A stretch of 13,357 nt of DNA. Origin: Verrucomicrobiota bacterium. GTDB taxonomy: Bacteria > Verrucomicrobiota > Verrucomicrobiia > Limisphaerales > UBA1100. Of the stretch, positions 1-6,228 are shown one piece after another (the first letter of the stretch is position 1; the number at the start of each line of letters is the position of its first letter). Below the pieces are notes generated by a model, which was not told where the DNA came from, did not search any database, and saw only the letters and a program-made list of their open reading frames with translations. Made by a program: the position numbers and the translations under genes. The DNA is taken from positions 1 to 13,357 of the forward strand of contig JAPKDK010000054.1 in NCBI GenBank assembly GCA_028872645.1. The letters are read 5' to 3'.

Positions 1-1418
1 CCAATCACTCATTTGTTTCCAGGCGCGATGCGTTAAAGAGCGCCGCCTGTGGCTTTGGTGGGCTCGCGCTGGGCGCGCTGGCGCATCGGGTGGCGGCCGG
101 GAGTAATTCATTCGCGCCAAAACTAGTGCATCATACCCCGAAAGCAAAACGGGTGATTTTCCTCTTCATGGCCGGAGGCGTAAGCCATGTGGATTCTTTT
201 GATTACAAACAAAAGCTCTTCGATGATGATGGCAAGATGGTGCGCTTCGATGACGCACGTACGCTGGCCAAGACCCGCAAAATCGTCGAGCACGCTGTTA
301 AGAAGCCACTCTGGAAATTCAAAAACTACGGTCAATGCGGTCAACCGGTTAGTGAACTTTTCCCGCACATGGCCAAGCACGCGGATGATCTTTGCATCCT
401 CAAAGGAATGCACACCGAAGGGGTTGCGCACGGGCCGAGCACGCTCTTCATGCATTCAGGCACTATCAATCTCATTCGGCCAAGCATGGGCTCATGGGTG
501 AATTATGGGCTAGGATCAGAGAACGAAAACCTGCCTGGCTTTATCAGCCTCGGCCCTTCGATGGGCAATGGCGGCCCGCGCAACTACAGCAACGCCTTTT
601 TGCCGTCGTCCTATCAGGGCACACCGATTGGCCGCGCAGGTATTCCAGCCAAAGTGTCCAGTATTAAGAATATCACTGCGCCGGGCGTGGACCCGAAGGA
701 GCAACAGAAACAATTTGAGCTATTACGCGCACTGAACGCTGAGCAAGCCAAGCGACGACCGGGTGATGATGAACTTAACTCGGTGATCGGCTCCTTCGAA
801 CTCGCATGGCGCATGCAAAACAACGCGCCTAGCATTCTTGATTTGTCCAAGGAAAACCCCAAGACGCTCGCGATGTACGGTATCGACCAAAAACCGACAG
901 ATAACTTTGGTCGCTACTGTTTAATGGCCCGCCGCTTGAGCGAGGCCGGCGTGCGTTATATTCAGGTCAACTACACGGACAACAGCAATAATCCTTCCTG
1001 GGACCAGCACTCCAACATGCCCAAGCACATGGAGCATGCCCGCGCGACTGACAAGCCGGTAGCCGCATTACTGCAAGATCTTAAACAGCGCGGCTTACTC
1101 GACGACACTATTGTTTGGTGGGGCAGCGAATTCGGTCGCACACCCTACGCGCAAAACAAAGGCACCGGTCGCGATCATAATCCTGATGGCTTTACCGTTT
1201 GCCTTGCCGGCGGCGGTCTCAAGCCTGGTTTCGCCTACGGAAACACCGACGAGTACGGCCACCACGCTGTGGAAGGCAAGGTGCACATGCACGACCTCCA
1301 TGCTACCATTCTGCATCAACTCGGCCTCGATCACAAAAAACTCACCTATCGCTACGACGGCCGCGATTTTCGGCTGACGGATGTGCATGGCCGGGTGGTG
1401 AAGGAAATTATTGCGTGA
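1..1418 (+). CDS. DUF1501 family protein, Tat-exported, 5' end cut by window edge
   Basis: This is the C-terminal bulk of a DUF1501 protein, a family of secreted alkaline-phosphatase/sulfatase-like proteins abundant in Planctomycetota and Verrucomicrobiota. Their substrate is not established. The frame is open from base 3. A GTG at base 90 is not the true start, because the in-frame codons before it encode a twin-arginine signal: SRRDALK at bases 18-38, then a Gly/Ala/Leu-rich hydrophobic stretch up to about base 100. Only the first few residues should be missing. Family hallmarks follow: an FMAGGVSHVDSFD block near the start, a WDQHSN block around base 1000, SEFGRTP (about 1124-1145), GRDHNPDGFT just after it, and a C-terminal HDLHATILHQLGLDH ... 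YRYDGRDFRLTDVHG ending. In these phyla DUF1501 genes often follow a DUF1549/DUF1553 cytochrome-like gene, which would lie upstream of the window (inference). A 116-base gap separates it from the next gene. The family call is firm; the role is unknown. Confidence 0.95.
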   Translation, partial: NHSFVSRRDALKSAACGFGGLALGALAHRVAAGSNSFAPKLVHHTPKAKRVIFLFMAGGVSHVDSFDYKQKLFDDDGKMVRFDDARTLAKTRKIVEHAVKKPLWKFKNYGQCGQPVSELFPHMAKHADDLCILKGMHTEGVAHGPSTLFMHSGTINLIRPSMGSWVNYGLGSENENLPGFISLGPSMGNGGPRNYSNAFLPSSYQGTPIGRAGIPAKVSSIKNITAPGVDPKEQQKQFELLRALNAEQAKRRPGDDELNSVIGSFELAWRMQNNAPSILDLSKENPKTLAMYGIDQKPTDNFGRYCLMARRLSEAGVRYIQVNYTDNSNNPSWDQHSNMPKHMEHARATDKPVAALLQDLKQRGLLDDTIVWWGSEFGRTPYAQNKGTGRDHNPDGFTVCLAGGGLKPGFAYGNTDEYGHHAVEGKVHMHDLHATILHQLGLDHKKLTYRYDGRDFRLTDVHGRVVKEIIA

Positions 1419-1457
1419 GGGGAGAACTTAACTCTACCTCGTCTCATCAATAAACCA

Positions 1458-1465
1458 GGAAGAGG
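1458..1465 (+). promoter_or_regulatory. Candidate Shine-Dalgarno sequence for the 22-codon leader ORF
   Basis: The purine-rich sequence GGAAGAGG lies 4 bases before the ATG at 1470. It is the best ribosome-binding sequence in the gap between the DUF1501 and DUF1080 genes. The DUF1080 ATG at 1535 has only pyrimidine-rich sequence in front of it. This suggests ribosomes enter at 1470 and reach the DUF1080 gene by coupling (inference). Confidence 0.35.
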
Positions 1466-1469
1466 CAAG

Positions 1470-1538
1470 ATGAAATTTGCTTCTCTCGCCTTGCCAAACA
1501 CTGCTGATCCGCTACTCTTTTTCGCGACCCCATCATGA
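1470..1538 (+). CDS. Possible 22-codon leader peptide overlapping the DUF1080 start
   Basis: This short ORF starts MKFASLALPN and ends FFATPS. Its TGA stop (1536-1538) overlaps the ATG of the DUF1080 gene (1535-1537) as ATGA, a classic translational-coupling geometry. It has a good ribosome-binding sequence, whereas the downstream gene has none. The peptide resembles no family I know. It has two prolines and no run of a single amino acid, so an attenuator of the amino-acid-biosynthesis type is unlikely. It could simply be a chance ORF. Conservation of start, stop overlap and frame in related genomes would decide. Confidence 0.3.
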   Translation: MKFASLALPNTADPLLFFATPS

Positions 1539-2587
1539 AAAAAACACTGCTAACTCTCGGAATAATTTTAAGCCTGAACGCAACCGCAGCTAATGGTTTG
1601 TGGACGGATGCCAAGGACAAGACGTTGCCTGCGGATTTCAAAATTCAGGGCGAGTATATCGGCGAGCTTTCCTGCGGCTGCGACTTTGGCGCGCAGGTGA
1701 TCGCGCTGGGAAATGGCGAATTTCAGGCCGTGCTCTATCCGCTGGGACTACCCGGGGCGGATTGGGAACGGGGTGACGAACGCTCTGTCCTCACCGGCAA
1801 ACTGGATGGCAAAAAGGCGGTGTTTGCCTCGGCTACTGGTAAGCGACGTTATCTTGGAGGCAAAGCCAGTGAGTTCAGTGCAACCGGCCAATTCCCCCCC
1901 AAGGGCCAAAAAGAAGGAAGTTCGGCGACCATTGAGAATGGCAAGATGACCGGCAAGCACGGTAAAAAAACATTTGAACTGAAACGCATCATCCGCAAGA
2001 GCCCGACGATGGGCGCTGCGCCACCCAAGGGTGCGATCGCACTCTTCGACGGCACGGGGAAAGGCGAATGGCAAGGTGGCCGATTGGATGAAAAAACCAA
2101 CCTGCTGAACACCGACGGGCGCGACATCAAGACCAAGCGTAGTTTCCAAAATTACACCATGCATATAGAGTTCATGCTGCCCTTCAAGCCCGCTGCACGC
2201 GGCCAGGGCCGAGGCAACAGCGGCTTCTATCAAGTGGATCATTACGAGGTGCAGATCCTTGATTCATTTGGACTTGAGGGCAAAAACAACGAGTGCGGAG
2301 GCGTCTACACCAAAGCCGATCCGATCGTGAATATGTGCCTGCCGCCGCTCCAATGGCAGACTTACGACGTGGAGTTTTCAAACGCGGTGATTAAGGACGG
2401 CAAAAAAATCAAGAACGCTCGCATGACACTCAAGCATAACGGCGTGGTGGTCCACAAAGACCTAAATATCAACGGCAAAACCGGCGGTGCGCGCCGAGGG
2501 GCCGAGGGCACCCCCGGCCCCATCAAGCTACAAGGCCACGGTAACCCTCTCCAATTCCGAAACGCGTGGATTCTGGAACAAAAGTAA
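1535..2587 (+). CDS. Secreted DUF1080 (3-keto-disaccharide hydrolase-like) protein
   Basis: The 350-residue product has a Sec signal peptide (about residues 1-20, ending NATAANG). A beta-rich N-terminal region of about 30-155 follows, containing an SCGCDFG cysteine pair and Gly-rich strands. A C-terminal DUF1080 domain spans about 166-347. DUF1080 has a concanavalin/laminarinase-like jelly-roll fold, and some members are described as 3-keto-glycoside hydrolases. Visible hallmarks are IALFDG (168-173), the RGNSGFY strand (226-232), YEVQILDSFG (237-246), and the ending LQGHGNPLQFRNAWI (332-346). The N-terminal region looks like the extension often seen on verrucomicrobial DUF1080 proteins, but I cannot name its family. 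The start is chosen for the signal peptide; no Shine-Dalgarno sequence precedes it. The lipoprotein gene begins 5 bases after the stop, so the two are probably co-transcribed. Likely periplasmic or surface carbohydrate processing; the exact substrate cannot be read. Confidence 0.9.
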   Translation: MKKTLLTLGIILSLNATAANGLWTDAKDKTLPADFKIQGEYIGELSCGCDFGAQVIALGNGEFQAVLYPLGLPGADWERGDERSVLTGKLDGKKAVFASATGKRRYLGGKASEFSATGQFPPKGQKEGSSATIENGKMTGKHGKKTFELKRIIRKSPTMGAAPPKGAIALFDGTGKGEWQGGRLDEKTNLLNTDGRDIKTKRSFQNYTMHIEFMLPFKPAARGQGRGNSGFYQVDHYEVQILDSFGLEGKNNECGGVYTKADPIVNMCLPPLQWQTYDVEFSNAVIKDGKKIKNARMTLKHNGVVVHKDLNINGKTGGARRGAEGTPGPIKLQGHGNPLQFRNAWILEQK

Positions 2588-2592
2588 CTAGC

Positions 2593-3201
2593 ATGAAATT
2601 CAATCGGTTCTGCTCGGCTGGGCTTGGATTGGTCATAGTTTTCCTTTTTAATGGCTGCGTGGGTTTTCAAGGATTCATAAAAAAAACTGGGCCGGAGTAT
2701 GAGGCCGAGGTGCGATCATGGCAGCGGGTGATCGAAACGCGTGGCGGTAACGGAATGTGGCTCGTCAACCGTGGCTACCGAAATGGCGATGACATCGTAG
2801 CGATTGCGACCTTCAGTTCACTCTCGCACGTGGGGATTTTGGATGCGGATCGCGGCGTGGTTATCGAGTCGTTGTGGAATGGTAACGTGACCAACAGTCT
2901 CACGCATTTTTTAGATATGTCGCATCGAGTCGTGCTGGTGCAGCCGGAAGGCTGGACGCCTGAAACCGGCCGCGAAGCTCTCGCCAAAGCGCGCGGGGAG
3001 CTGGGTAAGAAATACGACTTCAGTGGGCTCATCGGTTTGCCTAGCGCCAAACGTTGGTATTGCAGCGAACTGGCCGCTTGGTGCTGGGGGCGCGAGGCCA
3101 ATCAATTCGGCCCGTGGAACGTCATCCACCCGCGCCGCCTGCTAAAGATGGGAACCGTGTTGTTCGATTCCGGCCCGCGCGATGGGCGGTTGGATGAGTG
3201 A
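2593..3201 (+). CDS. Lipoprotein, YiiX/NlpC-P60-like permuted papain-fold cysteine hydrolase
   Basis: The predicted 202-residue protein starts MKFNRFCSAG, with a hydrophobic core and a lipobox-like LFNGC that puts the lipidated cysteine at residue 22. An in-frame ATG at 2566 lies inside the previous gene and would add nine residues before the signal, so 2593 is preferred. The mature part shows the circularly permuted papain-like (YiiX/YebB, N1pC/P60) pattern. It has GDDIVA (65-70), SHVGI with candidate catalytic His79, an acidic VIES (E92), and WYCSEL with candidate nucleophile Cys157. Members hydrolyse amide or thioester bonds in cell-wall peptides or lipid-linked substrates; this one's target cannot be deduced. 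It follows the DUF1080 gene by 5 bases. Its stop is one base from the stop of the opposing slyX gene. Confidence 0.8.
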   Translation: MKFNRFCSAGLGLVIVFLFNGCVGFQGFIKKTGPEYEAEVRSWQRVIETRGGNGMWLVNRGYRNGDDIVAIATFSSLSHVGILDADRGVVIESLWNGNVTNSLTHFLDMSHRVVLVQPEGWTPETGREALAKARGELGKKYDFSGLIGLPSAKRWYCSELAAWCWGREANQFGPWNVIHPRRLLKMGTVLFDSGPRDGRLDE

Positions 3202-3202
3202 A

Positions 3203-3418
3203 TCACCCCCCGTAATGCGGCGGCTTGGTGATGTTGTCTTTGGCCGCCTTCATATCATCCGCCGCCATTCGATCGGTGAGTTGATCCATTTGCTGCGTGA
3301 GCCGCCGCAGCGATTTGGATTGGACGACGACCGTTTCATTCAGCGACTCCGTTAACTGCTCCAAGTGCGCCAGAGCCGACTCAATCTGTACCAACCGTTC
3401 GTTGTTGCCATCGCTCAT
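3203..3418 (-). CDS. slyX: SlyX family protein
   Basis: This is a 71-residue, highly charged protein with heptad-like Leu/Ile/Met spacing through about residues 8-52 (coiled coil). It has a short polar linker and a KPPHYGG ending; the terminal PPHY is the recognisable signature of SlyX. No signal or membrane segment is visible, so it is cytoplasmic. SlyX was named from the phage phiX174 lysis-sensitivity screen in E. coli, where it neighbours slyD. Its biochemical role is unknown. Here it is a lone gene, with no slyD or FKBP gene beside it. It converges on the lipoprotein gene with a single base between the stops and diverges from the PQQ-propeller gene. No clear Shine-Dalgarno sequence is visible. 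Confidence 0.8.
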   Translation of the reverse strand: MSDGNNERLVQIESALAHLEQLTESLNETVVVQSKSLRRLTQQMDQLTDRMAADDMKAAKDNITKPPHYGG

Positions 3419-3449
3419 GCGATCAGCCTGCGGCTAAAATGACCCAGTT

Positions 3450-3517
3450 CCAATGACTAAATCCTAATCGTCATTCGCAAATCGACATTCGTCAATTCAC
3501 GAGGAATTGGTCATTGG
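3450..3517. repeat. Imperfect 15-bp inverted repeat with a degenerate tandem core
   Basis: The left arm (3450-3464) is ccaatgactaaatcc and the right arm (3503-3517) is ggaattggtcattgg. Thirteen of 15 positions are complementary, and one mismatch would be a G-U pair in RNA. Between them are two near-identical 11-mers, atcgtcattcg (3467-3477) and atcgacattcg (3481-3491), 14 bases apart. The element is AT-richer than the flanking genes and sits between the divergent slyX and PQQ genes. It could be a dispersed intergenic repeat, an operator, or the remnant of a small mobile sequence. The window alone cannot distinguish these. Confidence 0.55.
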
Positions 3518-3522
3518 TCTTT

Positions 3523-3541
3523 TCATCCCATTCAGGGATGA
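3523..3541 (+). promoter_or_regulatory. Small perfect hairpin just upstream of the PQQ-propeller gene
   Basis: The sequence tcatccc, loop attca, gggatga forms a perfect 7-bp stem ending 12 bases before the ATG at 3554. In the PQQ-gene mRNA it would sit where a ribosome-binding site is expected, and no Shine-Dalgarno sequence is otherwise evident. No T-run follows on either strand, so it does not look like an intrinsic terminator. A role in translation control, or as a dyad operator, is only inferred. Confidence 0.35.
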
Positions 3542-3553
3542 TTCCCCGCACGC

Positions 3554-4852
3554 ATGAAATCAACCCCTTGGATTCCCCTTTCCCTCGCCCTAGCCTTCAC
3601 CGCCCAAGCTGATTGGAACCAATGGCGCGGCCCCACCGGCCAAGGGCATTCGAACGCCAACCTCCCCACCGAGTGGAGCGAGACAAAAAATGTCAAGTGG
3701 CGCACACCCATCCCCGGCAAGGGCTGGTCGTCGCCGGTGATTGAGGGCAACCAGATTTGGATGACCACTGCTTTCGAAATGCCCGCCACCAAGGAGGAAG
3801 CCGCCGCGCGCCTCAAGAAAAACACCGGTGGCGTGCCAGTGAATGTGCTCAGCAGCGTAAGCCTGCATGCCGTGTGCGTGGATAAGCGCACCGGCAAGTT
3901 GCTGCATAACCTCAGGGTCATCACAAAAAAAGAGCCACAATGGGTTCACAAACTCAATAGCTATGCCTCGCCTTCGCCCATCATCGAGGCGGGTCGCCTG
4001 TACTGCCACTTCGGCTCCTACGGCACCGTTTGCATCGATGCCAAAACCGGAAAGGTCGCGTGGCGAAATGAAAAACTTTGGGTCAACCACGAGAACGGTC
4101 CCGGCAGCACGCCGGTGCTTTGGAAAGATTTTTTAATTTTCCATATGGACGGCAGCGACCAACAATTCGTGGTGGCGCTCGACAAAAAAACCGGCCACGA
4201 AAAATGGCGCACCGCCCGCACCGGCAAAATGAACGACAACCCACAGCTCAAAAAATCCTACGGCACCCCACTCATCGTGAAAGCCAATGGTCGCGACACA
4301 CTCTTTTCCCCCGCCAGCGATTGGCTTTACGGCTACGATCCCGCCACCGGCCGCGAGCAATGGAAGGTTGCTTACGGAATGCTTGGCTTTTCCGTGGTGC
4401 CCCGCCCCATCACCGGCCACGGAATGCTATTTCTGAGCACCAGCTTTATGCGCCCGCAACTCCTCGCCGTGCGTTATGAAAATACCGGCAAACCGGACAT
4501 CGTGTGGAAATACAACCGCGGCGTCTCCAAGCAACCCTCGCCCATTCTTGTCGGTGATGAATTATATTTTATTGATGACAGCGGGGGCCTTGTCACCTGC
4601 CTCAACGCCCATACCGGCGAAGTCCATTGGCGCGAACGCCTCGGCGGCAACTACAGCGCCTCCCCACTGCACGCCAACGGCAAACTCTATTTCCACAGCC
4701 GCGAGGGAATCACCACCGTTCTGCAAGCTGGGAAAACTTTCAAAGTGCTCGCCAAAAACAAACTCATTGGCCAACACATGGCCAGCGCCGCCGTCGATGG
4801 CAACGCGTTGATTTTGCGAACCGACAAAGCGCTATATCGGGTGGAGGAATAA
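3554..4852 (+). CDS. Secreted PQQ-like beta-propeller repeat protein
   Basis: The product has 432 residues with a short Sec signal peptide (about 1-19, ending TAQAD). WNQWRGPTGQG (21-31) follows, a signature opening of planctomycete and verrucomicrobial PQQ-like proteins. Propeller blades are marked by repeated (V/I/L/Y)D-x-x-TGK-x-x-W-type turns: VDKRTGKLLH (109-118), IDAKTGKVAW (161-170), LDKKTGHEKW (209-218), YDPATGREQW (261-270) and LNAHTGEVHW (350-359). The propeller therefore fills nearly the whole chain. No cytochrome c CxxCH motif or separate catalytic domain is present, so a true PQQ dehydrogenase is doubtful. A BamB-like scaffold or binding role is equally possible. The gene stands alone on its strand, between the divergent slyX and a terminator oriented for the opposite strand. 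Confidence 0.9.
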   Translation: MKSTPWIPLSLALAFTAQADWNQWRGPTGQGHSNANLPTEWSETKNVKWRTPIPGKGWSSPVIEGNQIWMTTAFEMPATKEEAAARLKKNTGGVPVNVLSSVSLHAVCVDKRTGKLLHNLRVITKKEPQWVHKLNSYASPSPIIEAGRLYCHFGSYGTVCIDAKTGKVAWRNEKLWVNHENGPGSTPVLWKDFLIFHMDGSDQQFVVALDKKTGHEKWRTARTGKMNDNPQLKKSYGTPLIVKANGRDTLFSPASDWLYGYDPATGREQWKVAYGMLGFSVVPRPITGHGMLFLSTSFMRPQLLAVRYENTGKPDIVWKYNRGVSKQPSPILVGDELYFIDDSGGLVTCLNAHTGEVHWRERLGGNYSASPLHANGKLYFHSREGITTVLQAGKTFKVLAKNKLIGQHMASAAVDGNALILRTDKALYRVEE

Positions 4853-4885
4853 AAAAAGAAAAGGCGCGCTCGGAGAGCGCGCCTT
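4852..4885 (-). terminator. Rho-independent terminator of the hflK-hflC-VWA unit
   Basis: A perfect 11-bp stem has arms 4861-4871 (aaggcgcgctc) and 4875-4885, with a 3-base loop. Read on the minus strand it lies 20 bases beyond the VWA stop codon and is followed by a T-rich tract (the A-run at 4851-4862 on the plus strand). This is a canonical intrinsic terminator. On the plus strand the stem is not followed directly by Ts, so it would at best weakly terminate the PQQ gene, whose stop ends at 4852. Confidence 0.9.
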
Positions 4886-4905
4886 ATCCTGAAGTTTTTG
4901 CGCCG

Positions 4906-6111
4906 TTATTTCTTGGGCGCTTTTTCTTCCTCGTAGCGGAAGCCTTTCTTGGCGGCTTGCTCGCGGATGAAGCCGCTGACCTTTTCGTCAAACCCATCGC
5001 CCTTGCCCGCCTTTTTGAGTTCGGCTTTTTTGGCGACAACAAACTTGCTGCGTTTCTTGAGCAGGCCGCTTAACTCGGTCTGCAATTTTTTGCGGTCGGC
5101 GATTTGCTTGGTGAAGTAAACCCCGCGTTCTTTTTTGTCCATTTTGCGAACGTTCTCCGGCAACTTTTTTTCCTCGATGTCCTCAATCTTGATTTTCTTG
5201 TTGGCCAACAGATCCACTAAATCGCCGCCGCCGCTGATCACCTCGGAAAGAGCAAATCCTTCTTTTTTTGCCTTGGAAAGATATTCCAAGCGATCCGCGG
5301 CCGCGGCGGCTGGCGCGCTTTCGGCCAAGGTGACTTTGCTGGCCGCGAAACGTTGCGCGCGGGCATTACCGTAAACGCAAACGGTGTGGCCGAGCTTGGC
5401 ATTGCACGCGGCAATTTCCTTGTCGAAGGGCGTGGCGATGGCCATCACGCCGCCACCCTGCAAGATGCGCGCGAACTTGCCTTCAGCGCTGCGGGCGATT
5501 TCCTGCCAGATGGGCGTTGTGGCGACCATGTTGCCGCATTGGATGGTGTTGATGATGAGGTCTTTTTTCATGGCCAGCTTGCAACTGTCCAGATACTTCA
5601 CGTCCTGTTTATAATCCATGTGTGGGGGGGCATCGCCGACGAGGAAAATGACCTTGAGCACATTCTTGTCCTTGCTCCATTTCATCTTGGTGACGCCTTC
5701 GTTGAGGGCTTGGTTCACGGACTCGGGCGTGTCACCGCCGCCCTGCGCCTTGAAGGCCATGAGCTCGGCGTAAATGTCATCGATGTCATTGCTGAGCGGA
5801 TAGACCTTGGTGGTGTAAGCGTCTGTCTTGTCGCGATAAGCGATGAGACCGATGCACACCTCGGGCGTGGGATTGGCTGAGATAATCTCGTTGGCCATGC
5901 TCCAGATTTTCTCTTTGGCACCGGCGATGAGCCCGCCCATCGAGCCGGTGGTATCCAGCACGAAGCAAACTTCAATGCGTGGTTTTTCGGGTTGGGCAAT
6001 TTTCTTGGCGTCTTTTTTGTCTTCAGCCAGCGCGGGCATCAGCATTGCCGCCATTATGAGAGGGGTGAGAAGGGTCGTTTTCATCATGGATAATTTGACG
6101 GGAGGAGCCAT
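4906..6111 (-). CDS. Secreted von Willebrand factor A (VWA) domain protein
   Basis: The product has 401 residues. The start at 6111 is supported by GGAG six bases upstream. It gives a signal peptide with a long n-region, a hydrophobic core at about 12-26 and a PALAED cleavage region (26-31). The VWA domain spans about 45-245. Its metal-ion-dependent adhesion site has D53-T-T-G-S57-M, a Gly-rich GGGDTPE loop (124-130; D127/T128), and LVGDAPPH (157-164). The C-terminal 100 residues are Lys/Glu-rich and probably helical or coiled. VWA domains bind protein ligands through a metal ion; there is no enzyme domain. The gene is the last of the minus-strand series hflK, hflC, micro-ORF, VWA, and ends before a strong terminator. 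That suggests a periplasmic or extracellular partner of the HflKC membrane complex, but this is inference. An alternative start at 6087 or 6084 would give a more conventional signal peptide but lacks a ribosome-binding sequence. Confidence 0.9.
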   Translation of the reverse strand: MAPPVKLSMMKTTLLTPLIMAAMLMPALAEDKKDAKKIAQPEKPRIEVCFVLDTTGSMGGLIAGAKEKIWSMANEIISANPTPEVCIGLIAYRDKTDAYTTKVYPLSNDIDDIYAELMAFKAQGGGDTPESVNQALNEGVTKMKWSKDKNVLKVIFLVGDAPPHMDYKQDVKYLDSCKLAMKKDLIINTIQCGNMVATTPIWQEIARSAEGKFARILQGGGVMAIATPFDKEIAACNAKLGHTVCVYGNARAQRFAASKVTLAESAPAAAAADRLEYLSKAKKEGFALSEVISGGGDLVDLLANKKIKIEDIEEKKLPENVRKMDKKERGVYFTKQIADRKKLQTELSGLLKKRSKFVVAKKAELKKAGKGDGFDEKVSGFIREQAAKKGFRYEEEKAPKK

Positions 6112-6117
6112 GAAATA

Positions 6118-6121
6118 CTCC
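6118..6121 (-). promoter_or_regulatory. Shine-Dalgarno sequence of the VWA gene
   Basis: GGAG stands six bases before the ATG at 6111 on the minus strand. It decides the start in favour of 6111 over the two in-frame ATGs at 6087 and 6084, which have AT-rich sequence with no purine motif before them. Confidence 0.55.
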
Positions 6122-6133
6122 GGCGGGGCTGGG

Positions 6134-6226
6134 TTAAGGCTTGTCGCGGAGGTTGTTGATGATGAGCCGAACTAGAAACAGAAAAAATGCCCCGAGCACA
6201 ATCCCCAATGCGATTTTTATCACCAT
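6134..6226 (-). CDS. 30-residue single-pass membrane micro-protein behind hflC
   Basis: The ATG at 6226 lies two bases after the hflC stop codon (6229-6231), and the frame runs 30 codons to a TAA at 6134-6136. The peptide starts MVIKIALGIV, continues as an unbroken hydrophobic helix to about residue 23 with one Arg at residue 20, and ends in a polar, positively charged tail, NNLRDKP. That is the layout of a single membrane helix. The position suggests translational coupling with hflC; there is no separate strong ribosome-binding site. In gammaproteobacteria a small membrane protein (YjeT, DUF2065, about 60 residues) follows hflC, but this one is half that size and not recognisably homologous. 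The VWA start is 22 bases downstream. Chance origin is possible, but position and composition argue for a real gene. Confidence 0.55.
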   Translation of the reverse strand: MVIKIALGIVLGAFFLFLVRLIINNLRDKP

Positions 6227-6228
6227 GT

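Noticed and set aside
90..92. GTG at 90 as start of the DUF1501 gene
   Set aside because: The frame is open to the window edge and the upstream codons encode a twin-arginine signal sequence, so the true start lies outside the window.
1464..1496. ggcaag / cttgcc pair as a terminator after the DUF1501 gene
   Set aside because: The arms are only 6 bases with a loop of about 20 and no T-run directly after, so it does not meet terminator expectations.
3467..3491. Two 11-mers as a CRISPR array
   Set aside because: There are only two imperfect copies with a 3-base spacer and no cas genes nearby.
4861..4885. The strong hairpin read as a terminator for the PQQ gene
   Set aside because: On the plus strand no T-run follows the stem; the T-tract is on the minus strand, so it is assigned to the VWA end.
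5353..5880. 175-codon open frame on the plus strand opposite the VWA gene
   Set aside because: It is antisense to a well-supported VWA domain and has no recognisable domain or ribosome-binding site.
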